Positions 1-6,528 of a DNA stretch of 7,082 bases are shown one piece after another. Positions within the stretch are counted from its first letter, which is position 1. The number at the start of each line of letters is the position of its first letter. The stretch is from Gammaproteobacteria bacterium (lineage in GTDB: Bacteria; Pseudomonadota; Gammaproteobacteria; Pseudomonadales; Azotimanducaceae_A), in NCBI GenBank assembly GCA_026713405.1, contig JAPOON010000361.1:1-7082 (forward strand), in the 5' to 3' direction. Both the position numbers and the translations under genes were made by a program. The notes below the pieces were generated by a model. It was not told where the DNA came from and ran no database searches. It saw nothing but the letters and a program-made list of their open reading frames with translations.

Positions 1-311
1 ATCTTGCGGTCCAGATTGCCGCCGGCGTTGTTCACCATGATGTCGAGGCGGCCGAACTCGTCGACCACCCGGTCGAGCACTTTCGGAATGGACTCGAAAT
101 CCATCACGTCCGCCGACAGCCCCAGCCCACGCCGGCCGCGCTCCTCGATCTCGCCCGCCACCGCCTCCACATCGTTCAGGCGCCGGGCCACCACCGCCAC
201 ATCCGCCCCGCAATCGGCCAGCCCCAGCGCGATGCCGCGGCCGATGCCGCGCCCGCCGCCGGTGACTACCGCAACCTTGCCGTCCAGGCGGAAGCGTTCA
301 TGCATGTTCAT
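1..311 (-). CDS. Short-chain dehydrogenase/reductase (SDR), N-terminal part, cut by window edge
   Basis: The first 103 residues of a classical SDR, an NAD(P)-dependent oxidoreductase acting in the cytoplasm on an alcohol or ketone that cannot be named here. Seen: the Rossmann-fold dinucleotide motif TGGGRGIG at residues 17-24, an arginine pair (43-44) after the second strand that would favour NADP(H), the acidic SADV turn at 66-69 that normally contacts adenine, and the structural NNAG motif at 94-97. The catalytic Ser, Tyr and Lys lie beyond the window. The start at 311 (MNMHERF) has an AGGAG ribosome site at 319-323, 7 bases upstream; the ATG two codons later (305) is the alternative. It is the last visible gene of the leftward cluster, 17 bases after the SnoaL-like gene, and is probably co-transcribed with it. 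Family call is firm; substrate is unknown. Confidence 0.93.
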   Translation of the reverse strand, partial: MNMHERFRLDGKVAVVTGGGRGIGRGIALGLADCGADVAVVARRLNDVEAVAGEIEERGRRGLGLSADVMDFESIPKVLDRVVDEFGRLDIMVNNAGGNLDRK

Positions 312-328
312 TGTCGGTCTCCTTCAAT

Positions 329-742
329 TCAGTCGGTCTCTTCCGAATTGAGAATGCTGTAGTCGCGTTTCTGGAAATACCAGCGGCCGTCGACCTTGAC
401 GTAGTCGTCTTCGTAGCGGCCCGTGACGTACCGCTTGCCGCCGTCCTTCTGATGCAGAAATTCCTGCTGGTACCAGGTGCCGTGGGCCGTGTCGCCGTCC
501 ACCACGATCGGGCCCGCCGAGGCGAAGAAGCCGACGAACGAAAAGCCTGCCATGGCCTGCTGCCAGATCGGGTAGAATTTCTCTTTCCCTGCGATTGGCC
601 CCGCGCCGGGCAGCGACCAGACGGCGTCGTCGCGCCAGTTCGCCTGCCAGGCGTCGCCGTCGGAACGCATCACCGCGTCGTTGTAGGAATCCACCAGTTC
701 GCGAATGGCGAGCCGGTCTTCGATGGGGCCGCTGCTGATCAT
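329..742 (-). CDS. SnoaL-like / NTF2-fold protein, 137 aa
   Basis: A small protein of the NTF2-like superfamily, closest in appearance to the SnoaL_4 group. These are cone-shaped alpha+beta barrels, often dimeric, whose members act as cyclases, isomerases, dehydratases or ring-hydroxylase small-subunit-like proteins. Seen: an N-terminal helix with the typical pattern DRLAIRELVDSYNDAV (residues 9-24), the following W-x-N-W-x-x-D-A-V-W segment (32-42), a PIAGKEKF loop (49-56), and two C-terminal strands, HGTWYQQEFLH (87-97) and RYVTGRYEDDYVKVDGRWYF (104-123). The length is usual for a single domain. No signal peptide. ATG at 742 is preceded by AGGAG at 752-756, spacing 9. It sits 41 bases downstream of the RND gene and 17 bases upstream of the SDR, an SDR pairing common in steroid, aromatic or polyketide metabolism. 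Precise reaction not assignable. Confidence 0.88.
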   Translation of the reverse strand: MISSGPIEDRLAIRELVDSYNDAVMRSDGDAWQANWRDDAVWSLPGAGPIAGKEKFYPIWQQAMAGFSFVGFFASAGPIVVDGDTAHGTWYQQEFLHQKDGGKRYVTGRYEDDYVKVDGRWYFQKRDYSILNSEETD

Positions 743-783
743 GGGGTTGTACTCCTTGTGGGTTGAACCGCGAAAGCGGGCAT

Positions 784-3700
784 CTATACACGTAAACGGC
801 CGGCGGGGGAAGCCAGGCGCCGCAGGTCGCCGGCCAGGGAATAGAGAACGGGCACCAGGAACAGGGTGACGAGCGTGGATACCGCGAGCCCCCAGCCGAT
901 GGCGAGCGAGACGATGCTGACGATCGGGTCGTAGCCGCCGATGCCGTAGGCGCTCGGCAGCACGCCGCCGAGGGTGGTCAGCGTAGTCACCATGATGGGC
1001 CGCAGGCGTTCCACCACCGCATCGATCATCGACTCGGTGGCCGCTCCCCGTGTGGCGTCAGAACTCTCCTTCAGGCGCCGGTGTATCGAGTCCACCATGA
1101 CGATGGAACCGTTGACGACGATGCCGGCAAGGCCGATGGCGCCGAGCATGGCGAACATGTTCATGGCCTTGCCGTGCAGGAAGAAGACCAGGAAAACCCC
1201 GGCCACGGCGAGCGGTATCACCAGCATTACGAACAGCGCCTCGAGCAGCGAGCCGAGCATCAGCCAGATCACCAGGGCGATGCCCACCACCGCCAGAACG
1301 GCCGCGACACCCATGCGGGCCGTGGTTTTCTGGGTATCCAGAGCCTCGCCGCCGTTGAACACGAACAGCCCCGGAATGCGCTCGAAGCGGGGAAACAGTT
1401 CCGACTCCATGCGCTGCGCGAAACTCAGCGCGGTAAGGCCGCTGGAATCCAGGAAACTGGCCCGAATGGTCGAAGACCGATAGCCGTCCCGGTGATAGAT
1501 GCGGGTCAGGGTGGGGACCTCGATGGGGTCGACCACGTCGCGCAGGCGCACCAGTTCGCCCGTGGCGGAGCGCACCGGAACCTCCAGCAGTGCGTCGAGG
1601 TCGCCCCGGGCGGCGGGATCGAACTGCACCCGCAACTCGGTGGTGTTGTCCAAATCGCGATGTTCGCTCGCCTCGATGCCGTAGAAGGCGGCGGCCAGGG
1701 TCTGCCCGACGGTTTGGGGGTCAAGGCCACGCAACGCCAGTTTCTCGTAGTTGAGGTTCAGTTCGAGCTGGGGCGTGCCCGGCCGTTCGTCCACTTCCAC
1801 CTCGACCACGCCGGGGGTCGCCTGCAGGTAGCGCTCGATCTCGAATGCCACGCCGCGGCGGACCTCGTCCTCGTTGCAGAGCACGTGCACGGTGACCGGA
1901 AGACCCGTGGGCGGTCCGAAATACGCGGACTGATACAGCTCCCGTACGTCGTTGGGAACCCGGAGGGCGCCGGGCAGGCGCTCGATCCACTGGGCATTCG
2001 TGTAGCTGCGCCGGGCTTGCCGGAACTGCAGTATCAGGACCGCTTCGTTGTCCGTTTCGCCGAATCCTTTCTCGAGGGAGTCGGTGTTCTGGTGGCCGAT
2101 GCGGCTGGTGACCGCCTCGATGTCGTCCGCCGTGATGTCCAGGAGTTGCAGCGCCAGGTCGCCGGCGACGGCTTCGGTCTGTTCCAGCGATGTGCCGGGA
2201 GGCGTGGTGACCTTGATCATCAGCCGGTCGGCATCGTCCTGCGGAAACAGCATGAACGGAACCAGCGGGCGCACGAACACCATGATGACCGCGAAGGCGG
2301 CGATGGCGGTGGCGAGCGTTGCCAGGCGATGCCGCAGAACCCGTTGCAGGAGCCTCCGGTAACGCGCTTCGAGAGCCAGCATGAAGGGCCGTTTCCCGAG
2401 GTTGGCCCTGGCGCTGACGGTGGACTGGTGTGCCGGCAGGATAAAGAACGACTCGAACAGGGAAAACACCAGCACCAGCACCACCACGGCAGGGATCTGC
2501 CAGAGGAGCTTGCCGGGTAACCCGCCAAGCACCGTCAGTGGCAGGAAGGCCAGCATGGTGGTCAATGCCGCGGCGGTTACCGGGGCCAGCATCTCACGGG
2601 TGCCGGCAAGCGCCGCCCGATCCGGCGGCAGGCCCTGGGCCTGTTTCAGGGCGATGCGCTCGGAGACCACCACCGCATCGTCGACCACCATGCCCAGAAC
2701 CACGATGAATCCGGTGAGCGCCAGCATGTTCAAGGTCATGCCGAGGGGGCCGATCAGCGTCAGGGCCGCCATGAACACCACGGGAATGCCCACCAGTATC
2801 CAGAGCGCCGGTCCGGGTCGCACAAACAGGAACAGCACGACGGTGACCAGCACGACCCCGATCAGCCCGTTGGTGAACATCAGGTCCAGCCGGTTGGAAA
2901 TCATGCCCGACTCGTCGTTGATCGCGGCCATCTCGATGCTGTCGGGGACGGGTGCCGCCGCGATGGCTGCGCGTACCTGCTCCACGGTATCGATGATGTC
3001 CGCGGCCTCGCGTTTCTTCACGAACAGGCTGACTCCGCGCCGGCCGTTGGCATGCACGATCAGGCCGGTGTCCTCGCGGCTCTTCTCGATACGCGCAATG
3101 TCGCGGATGCGCAGGGCTCCCGCGCCGGGCCGGAAACGCAGTATCGTCCCGCCCACATCGGCGGGGGCTTCGAAACGGCTCCACATCACCACCTGGCGGC
3201 GGTCCGCGGGGCTCTCCAGTACGCCGCCGGTACTCGACACGTTGCGGCGCTGCACGGCGGCAATCACGTCGCCGAGCGTAACGCCGTGTTCCCGGGCGAG
3301 CACCGGGTCGATCAGCACGCGCACCTCCGGGTCGGTGAGGCCGACCGCAACGACATCGCCGACCAGGTCCAGTCGCCGCAGCCGGTTTTCGAGGTCTTCC
3401 GCGGTCCGGCTCAACTCGGGTTCAGGGCCGGAAAGAATGACTTCGATGACCGTGAATCGTCCGGGCTTGAGTTGCATGAGAACCGGTTCGTCTTCCATTT
3501 CGTCCGGGAAGTCGGTGATGCGGTCGACGGCGGCGCGCAGGTCCGTTTCGGCATCTTCGAGCTCGGCGGAATCGAAGTCGTCGTAGAGCCGCACCGAGGT
3601 GTAGGAGGTGCTGTCGGAAACGATCGTCTCGAAGTAGTCGATTCCGTCCAGCCCCTCGAGCGCCTCCTCGATGGGAATGGTGATCTTCGTCTCCATGTCC

Positions 3701-3873
3701 CGGGCGCTGGCCCCGGGCAGGTTGGCGGTGATGAAGATCAACGGGGATTCGATGTCGGGAACGAACTCCCGGTTCAGGTTGGCCGCCGACAGGTAGCCGA
3801 GAACGACCAGCGCCCCGGCGACGATGTTGACCAGCAGGTGGCGCTCGATGAAGAAGCGCAGTACGGGTTCCAT
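784..3873 (-). CDS. RND-family efflux transporter, inner-membrane subunit (HAE-like), 1029 aa
   Basis: Proton-driven pump subunit of a tripartite efflux system, expected as a trimer in the inner membrane that takes substrate from the periplasm or outer leaflet. Seen: a membrane segment at about 12-31, a periplasmic porter loop to about 330, a membrane block at 334-480, TM7 near 517-540, a second porter loop to about 850, and a final block of five segments at 852-1013. Length matches the family (AcrB 1049). The proton-relay aspartates are present in TM4 as VVDDA (D398, D399). R956 and T963 align with AcrB R971 and T978. The TM10 lysine of AcrB (K940) is replaced by N921 in GIVVNGSIVMVD. The start at 3873 lies 4 bases beyond the adaptor stop, so translation is likely coupled; only a weak GAAGA ribosome site is seen. 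Substrate class unknown; the acidic TM4 pair and overall length favour the multidrug/hydrophobe branch, not SecD-like proteins. Confidence 0.96.
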   Translation of the reverse strand: MEPVLRFFIERHLLVNIVAGALVVLGYLSAANLNREFVPDIESPLIFITANLPGASARDMETKITIPIEEALEGLDGIDYFETIVSDSTSYTSVRLYDDFDSAELEDAETDLRAAVDRITDFPDEMEDEPVLMQLKPGRFTVIEVILSGPEPELSRTAEDLENRLRRLDLVGDVVAVGLTDPEVRVLIDPVLAREHGVTLGDVIAAVQRRNVSSTGGVLESPADRRQVVMWSRFEAPADVGGTILRFRPGAGALRIRDIARIEKSREDTGLIVHANGRRGVSLFVKKREAADIIDTVEQVRAAIAAAPVPDSIEMAAINDESGMISNRLDLMFTNGLIGVVLVTVVLFLFVRPGPALWILVGIPVVFMAALTLIGPLGMTLNMLALTGFIVVLGMVVDDAVVVSERIALKQAQGLPPDRAALAGTREMLAPVTAAALTTMLAFLPLTVLGGLPGKLLWQIPAVVVLVLVFSLFESFFILPAHQSTVSARANLGKRPFMLALEARYRRLLQRVLRHRLATLATAIAAFAVIMVFVRPLVPFMLFPQDDADRLMIKVTTPPGTSLEQTEAVAGDLALQLLDITADDIEAVTSRIGHQNTDSLEKGFGETDNEAVLILQFRQARRSYTNAQWIERLPGALRVPNDVRELYQSAYFGPPTGLPVTVHVLCNEDEVRRGVAFEIERYLQATPGVVEVEVDERPGTPQLELNLNYEKLALRGLDPQTVGQTLAAAFYGIEASEHRDLDNTTELRVQFDPAARGDLDALLEVPVRSATGELVRLRDVVDPIEVPTLTRIYHRDGYRSSTIRASFLDSSGLTALSFAQRMESELFPRFERIPGLFVFNGGEALDTQKTTARMGVAAVLAVVGIALVIWLMLGSLLEALFVMLVIPLAVAGVFLVFFLHGKAMNMFAMLGAIGLAGIVVNGSIVMVDSIHRRLKESSDATRGAATESMIDAVVERLRPIMVTTLTTLGGVLPSAYGIGGYDPIVSIVSLAIGWGLAVSTLVTLFLVPVLYSLAGDLRRLASPAGRLRV

Positions 3874-3877
3874 CGAT

Positions 3878-4966
3878 TCAGTCTTCGACGGTCACCGGGG
3901 CGCCGTCACGCAGCGCGAACTGGCCGTCGGTCACCACCAGGTCGCCCTCGTCGAGTCCGCCGAGCACCTCGACGGTGGGGCCGTTCGTGCGCCCCGTGCT
4001 GACGGGCGTCAGCAGGGCGCGGCCGGCATTCACCACGAAGACGTGCATGGCGCCGCCGCGCCGGAACACCGCGGCGCTCGGTACCGCAAGCGATGCCGAT
4101 GCATCCGCGTAGGGCAGGCGCACCGTGGCGAGCATGCCTTCGCGGAGACGGTCGGGCAGATCGCCGGGCATGTCCTCCAGCCAGATCTCCAGCGTATAGG
4201 TGCCCGTGGCAGCGTCGGATACGCGGGCCAGGCTATTGATCCGTCCGCTGAACGTCGTCGCACCGAGCGCATCCAGGGTCACCTCGGCGCTCTTCGCGCC
4301 CTGCAGCAATTCCGCCTCGCGGCCGGTCACACCGGCCTTGATGCGCGCCCTGGAGAAATCGGCGAGGGTCACGACCGGCGTGCCGGACTTGAGGTAATCG
4401 CCTTCATGGACGTGCACGCGTTCGGCAATGCCGTCAAACGGGGCGCGCACGCTGGTGTCGGCCAGCACCCGCTCGGCCGCGGCCAGATCCGCCCGCGCCG
4501 CTTCCAGCGCCGATTTCGCCCGAGCCTCGGTGAACCCCAGGTTCTCCAGGGCGTCTTCGCTGATGAACTCCCGGGCGTGCAGGTCGCGGCCACGCTCGAG
4601 TTCATTGCCTGCCTGCTCGAGATCGACTTCCCCGGAGCGCACCCGGGCTGTTGCCTGGTCCCGGGCGATCAGCGCCTTTTCGTTATCCAGGGTAACGAGT
4701 GCCTGTCGCGTGCGTACCGGATCGCCGGGCTCCACCGAACGGGATACCACCCGGCCATCGGTTTCGGCAGCGACAGTTGCGGTGCGGAACGCCTCAAGCA
4801 CGCCGGTAGCCGTTGCCTGCCTGCCAATGTCGGCTGCTGTTGCGGGCTTTACCCGTACATGCACCGGGGTGATCAGTGCGGACGCCAGGGGATCGGCGGA
4901 GTTTCGATCGGTGCCGTCCCTGTCGGGCTCTGACGGCGGGCGGCTGCACCCCGAACTGATCGTCAC
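3878..4966 (-). CDS. RND periplasmic adaptor (membrane fusion protein, HlyD/AcrA-like), probable lipoprotein
   Basis: Periplasmic linker between the RND pump encoded immediately downstream and an outer-membrane channel not in this window. Seen in order: half of the lipoyl/barrel-sandwich domain at about 66-96 (AAETDGRVVSRSVEPGD), an Ala/Glu/Arg-rich coiled-coil hairpin at 97-168, the second lipoyl half at 169-202 (SVRAPFDGIAERVHVHEGD), the beta-barrel at about 205-285, and the membrane-proximal domain to 362. The GTG at 4966 is the first usable conventional start, but it has no ribosome site and starts in the middle of a hydrophobic stretch. The same frame continues open upstream to 5101 and encodes a lipoprotein-type signal ending in SSGC, with Cys at residue 7 of the GTG numbering as the likely lipidated residue. 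The true start is therefore probably upstream of 4966 and uses a rare codon, or the sequence has an error there. Family assignment is firm; the 5' end is not. Confidence 0.93.
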   Translation of the reverse strand: MTISSGCSRPPSEPDRDGTDRNSADPLASALITPVHVRVKPATAADIGRQATATGVLEAFRTATVAAETDGRVVSRSVEPGDPVRTRQALVTLDNEKALIARDQATARVRSGEVDLEQAGNELERGRDLHAREFISEDALENLGFTEARAKSALEAARADLAAAERVLADTSVRAPFDGIAERVHVHEGDYLKSGTPVVTLADFSRARIKAGVTGREAELLQGAKSAEVTLDALGATTFSGRINSLARVSDAATGTYTLEIWLEDMPGDLPDRLREGMLATVRLPYADASASLAVPSAAVFRRGGAMHVFVVNAGRALLTPVSTGRTNGPTVEVLGGLDEGDLVVTDGQFALRDGAPVTVED

Positions 4967-5044
4967 AAGACAAATCGATAGATATAAAAGTGTTAAGCTT
5001 TTGAAATATATTGATTTTGATGGAGGAATAGAAGGTTGGATCAG
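4967..5044 (-). other. Probable unannotated 5' extension of the adaptor gene (lipoprotein signal sequence)
   Basis: Reading upstream of the adaptor GTG in the same frame gives a stop-free stretch back to 5101. Its last part reads SLTLLYLSICLVTISSGC: a lysine (from FKS) followed by a hydrophobic core and a lipobox-like SSGC. This is what an adaptor lipoprotein needs. No ATG, GTG or TTG occurs in frame in this stretch. Rare-start candidates are ATT at 5029, ATA at 5011, and CTG at 5044 or 5089, none with a good ribosome site. The stretch is AT-rich in an otherwise GC-rich window, as the 5' ends of secreted-protein genes often are. Coding is inferred from the signal-peptide logic, not from a start codon. 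Confidence 0.5.
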
Positions 5045-5075
5045 CGGAGCGCCGGCGGCTTGAGGTAGACCTAGA

Positions 5076-5105
5076 ATAACAAGTGTCAGTTTCCTTGTCC
5101 GTCAA
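5076..5105 (-). promoter_or_regulatory. Candidate sigma70-type promoter for the adaptor-RND operon
   Basis: On the minus strand TTGACG (5105-5100, 5 of 6 matches to the -35 consensus) is followed after 18 bases by TGTTAT (5081-5076, 4 of 6 to the -10 consensus). Transcription would begin near 5069, about 100 bases upstream of the GTG at 4966. That would leave the AT-rich signal-peptide stretch inside the transcript. A short interrupted palindrome AGGT-AG-ACCT at 5063-5072 overlaps the predicted start point; it could be part of an operator but is too short to claim. Confidence 0.4.
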
Positions 5106-5221
5106 GCGCCCGGCCGTGCCGGCCGGTGGCCGTCTGGCTGTGTCCGCCATGCGGTACGGTCCTCCTGCGCGCTAAGCGACCAGGCTGTCGGCGGATTCCG
5201 GGCGCGCTGAAGTGCTTTAAA

Positions 5222-5323
5222 GGTGCTGGTAGTTTGGCACCCGGCCCCGCAACCAGTTGCGGGGCGTCGCCACCTGCCGAAGCGGTGCTTCGGCTCGGGC
5301 TGCGCCCGACCGGTGGCGACGCC
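5222..5323. repeat. Dense inverted-repeat block: adjacent hairpins and a three-way-junction-like fold
   Basis: Nearly every base in this block can pair. GGTGC/GCACC (5222-5226 with 5237-5241) is followed by GCCCCGCAA/TTGCGGGGC (5244-5252 with 5257-5265, 4-base loop). Then a perfect 12-bp inverted repeat, GGCGTCGCCACC/GGTGGCGACGCC (5263-5274 with 5312-5323), encloses two more perfect hairpins: GCCGAAGC/GCTTCGGC (5276-5283 with 5287-5294) and TCGGGC/GCCCGA (5295-5300 with 5304-5309), each with a 3-base loop. Bases 5263-5265 are shared by two stems, so two folds compete or the shorter stem stacks on the larger. No U-run follows on either strand, so it is not an ordinary terminator. It may be a small structured RNA, a REP-like palindromic DNA element, or a cis-element; strand and function are unknown. 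Confidence 0.75.
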
Positions 5324-5449
5324 GCACCGCACGCCGGCTCCCATGGCTGGATTCAATGCTGTTTCTTGGGCGCCAGCGCTCCGGTGCGCGCGGGTGGGTA
5401 CTCCTGGCCAGACAGCCGCCGCGATGGCGGATGTGCAGGGCAGTCGGGC

Positions 5450-5455
5450 TACAAT
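5450..5455 (+). promoter_or_regulatory. Candidate -10 box for nudC
   Basis: TACAAT (5 of 6 matches to TATAAT) lies 24 bases upstream of the nudC start. It would give a very short leader of roughly 18 bases. No good -35 hexamer is seen at 16-18 bases upstream, so this is a weak call. Confidence 0.25.
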
Positions 5456-5479
5456 GGTGGTTTGGACATTGAGGGTGGG

Positions 5480-6394
5480 ATGACACTCGTTCACCGATTT
5501 GCCGGCAATCCATTGGACCGGGCGGATGCCGAGCGCCGCGACGACGCATGGTTGGCCGCTGCCGAAAAGGATCCTGACAGCCGCTTTCTGCCTTTCCACA
5601 ATCTCGACGTGCTGCTTGCCGACGGCGGCGGGCTGGGCTGGACACCGGGTTCTACGGTGCGCTGGCTCGATCTGGATGCGCCCCCTGTGCTCCTCGGCCT
5701 TGCCGAAGGCGTTCCGCATTTCGCCCTGGATATCTCGGGCCTGGAGCAGCCCGTGCGCGAACTGGGCCTCGAGAACGGTTGGCGGTTCGAGGATTGCCGC
5801 ATGGCCGCCATGGTCATGCCGGCGGACGAAACGGGAATCGTAGCCCAGGCCCGTGCACAACTCGGCTGGCACCTCTCGCACCGGTACTGCAGCAAGTGCG
5901 GCGCTCCCACTGAACAACGCAAGGGCGGGCATGTCCGGTCCTGCCCGCAATGCAGCGCCGAGCACTTCCCCCGCACGGACCCGGTAGTCATCATGGTGAT
6001 TCACGACAACGGGCGTTGCCTGCTGGGCCAGCCCAAGGGCCCGCTGGTGCGGATGGGCATGTATTCCGCCCTGGCCGGCTTTATCGATCAGGGAGAGTCC
6101 ATCGAGGAGGCGGTGCGGCGCGAGGTGCGCGAGGAAGCGGGCATCGAGGTGGGGGAGGTGCATTACCATTCCTCGCAGCCCTGGCCGTTCCCGTCGTCGC
6201 TGATGATCGGTTGTCTCGGGCGCGCAACCAGTACCGAAATCCACATTGACGACGCGGAGATGGCCGATGTGCGGTGGTTCTCGCGAGATGAAGTCACCGC
6301 GGCCCTCGAGAATGAGAGCCCGAGCCTGAAGGTGCCGGGGTCCCTCGCCATCGCCCATCACCTGATCAAGTCTTGGGTGAATGGGGGCGAATAG
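5480..6394 (+). CDS. nudC: NAD(H) pyrophosphatase NudC (Nudix hydrolase), 304 aa
   Basis: Cytoplasmic Nudix hydrolase that splits NAD(H) into NMN(H) and AMP; NudC family enzymes also remove 5'-NAD caps from RNA. Seen: an N-terminal domain (1-130) with the FLPFHNLDVLL segment (36-46), a zinc ribbon with four cysteines C137-x2-C140-x14-C155-x2-C158, then the Nudix domain. The Nudix box is complete at 200-222 (G200, E206, R214-E215, E218-E219, G221), including the metal-binding glutamates. The NADH-pyrophosphatase signature SQPWPFPS follows at 232-239. It is longer than E. coli NudC (257 aa), mostly in the N-terminal region, as in many other bacterial members. ATG at 5480 is preceded by a GAGGG ribosome site at 5471-5475; the longer in-frame reading upstream has no domain character. 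It is transcribed away from the efflux operon; no functional link with that operon is apparent. Confidence 0.96.
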   Translation: MTLVHRFAGNPLDRADAERRDDAWLAAAEKDPDSRFLPFHNLDVLLADGGGLGWTPGSTVRWLDLDAPPVLLGLAEGVPHFALDISGLEQPVRELGLENGWRFEDCRMAAMVMPADETGIVAQARAQLGWHLSHRYCSKCGAPTEQRKGGHVRSCPQCSAEHFPRTDPVVIMVIHDNGRCLLGQPKGPLVRMGMYSALAGFIDQGESIEEAVRREVREEAGIEVGEVHYHSSQPWPFPSSLMIGCLGRATSTEIHIDDAEMADVRWFSRDEVTAALENESPSLKVPGSLAIAHHLIKSWVNGGE

Positions 6395-6447
6395 TGCCGC
6401 AGCGTGGCAAGGGTGCGGTCTGGACTTCTTGATCGCTGACAAGGTTG

Positions 6448-6453
6448 TAAAAT
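6448..6453 (+). promoter_or_regulatory. Candidate -10 box for the SCP2/alpha-beta hydrolase gene
   Basis: TAAAAT, preceded directly by TTG, lies in the 134-base gap after nudC. Transcription would start near 6460 and give a leader of about 70 bases that contains the folded elements at 6479-6527. A -35 hexamer is poor (TTCTTG at 6426-6431). No U-tailed terminator hairpin for nudC is seen in the gap, so read-through from nudC is equally possible. Confidence 0.3.
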
Positions 6454-6478
6454 GAATCAACTTCCCTCCCGGCCGCTG

Positions 6479-6527
6479 TTTTCTCGTCGGGCTGGGGCGT
6501 AGCCCCGTTCGAATCGAAAGGAGAAAA
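6479..6527 (+). promoter_or_regulatory. Foldable mRNA leader that partly pairs the Shine-Dalgarno sequence
   Basis: The ribosome site AAAGGAG (6517-6523) lies 5 bases before the ATG at 6529. TTTTCTC at 6479-6485 is fully complementary to GAGAAAA at 6521-6527, covering the last three bases of the ribosome site and the spacer. Inside this helix are GGGGC-GTA-GCCCC (6494-6506) and TTCG-AAT-CGAA (6508-6518), the latter also including the first two bases of the ribosome site. Pairings are read directly; a regulatory role is inference. Confidence 0.4.
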
Positions 6528-6528
6528 A

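Larger units (their letters stand above)
4967..5479. other. Divergent intergenic spacer between the efflux operon and nudC
   Basis: This stretch carries no gene that I can support. From left to right it holds the AT-rich putative signal-peptide codons (4967-5044), a candidate leftward promoter (5076-5105), a GC-rich segment with small inverted repeats (for example CCGGC/GCCGG at 5110-5114 and 5118-5122), the dense hairpin block at 5222-5323, and a candidate rightward -10 box at 5450-5455. The frame of nudC is open upstream to 5126, but the predicted peptide there is low-complexity Arg/Pro/Gly/Cys-rich sequence with no domain pattern, so it is not taken as coding. Confidence 0.7.

Noticed and set aside
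1081..2520. Long open frame on the plus strand, antisense to the RND gene
   Set aside because: It is a mirror effect of GC-rich codon use. The predicted protein is His/Gln/Gly-rich with no domain pattern, while the minus-strand frame is an unmistakable RND transporter.
5036..5068. Ten-codon plus-strand reading frame (TTG start) behind a GGAGG site at 5022-5026
   Set aside because: Too short, with a non-ATG start and no similarity to a leader peptide. The GGAGG is the complement of codons in the adaptor signal-peptide frame.
5063..5072. AGGT-AG-ACCT palindrome as a repressor operator
   Set aside because: Only 4-bp arms, and no regulator gene nearby; mentioned with the promoter but not claimed as a site.
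5235..5250. TGGCAC resembling a sigma54 -24 element
   Set aside because: The -12 partner TTGC is absent at the required spacing; only a CCGC one base off is found.
5126..5479. In-frame N-terminal extension of NudC of 118 residues
   Set aside because: The extension has no domain pattern, covers the hairpin block, and a ribosome site precedes the ATG at 5480, which gives a normal NudC start.
6426..6464. AGGTTG/CAACTT hairpin (6442-6447 with 6458-6463) as a nudC terminator
   Set aside because: The stem is short and AU-rich, has a 10-base loop and is not followed by a U-run.
6502..6516. TTCGAATC resembling a tRNA T-loop
   Set aside because: The flanking bases do not form a T-stem, and no acceptor, D or anticodon arms are found around it.
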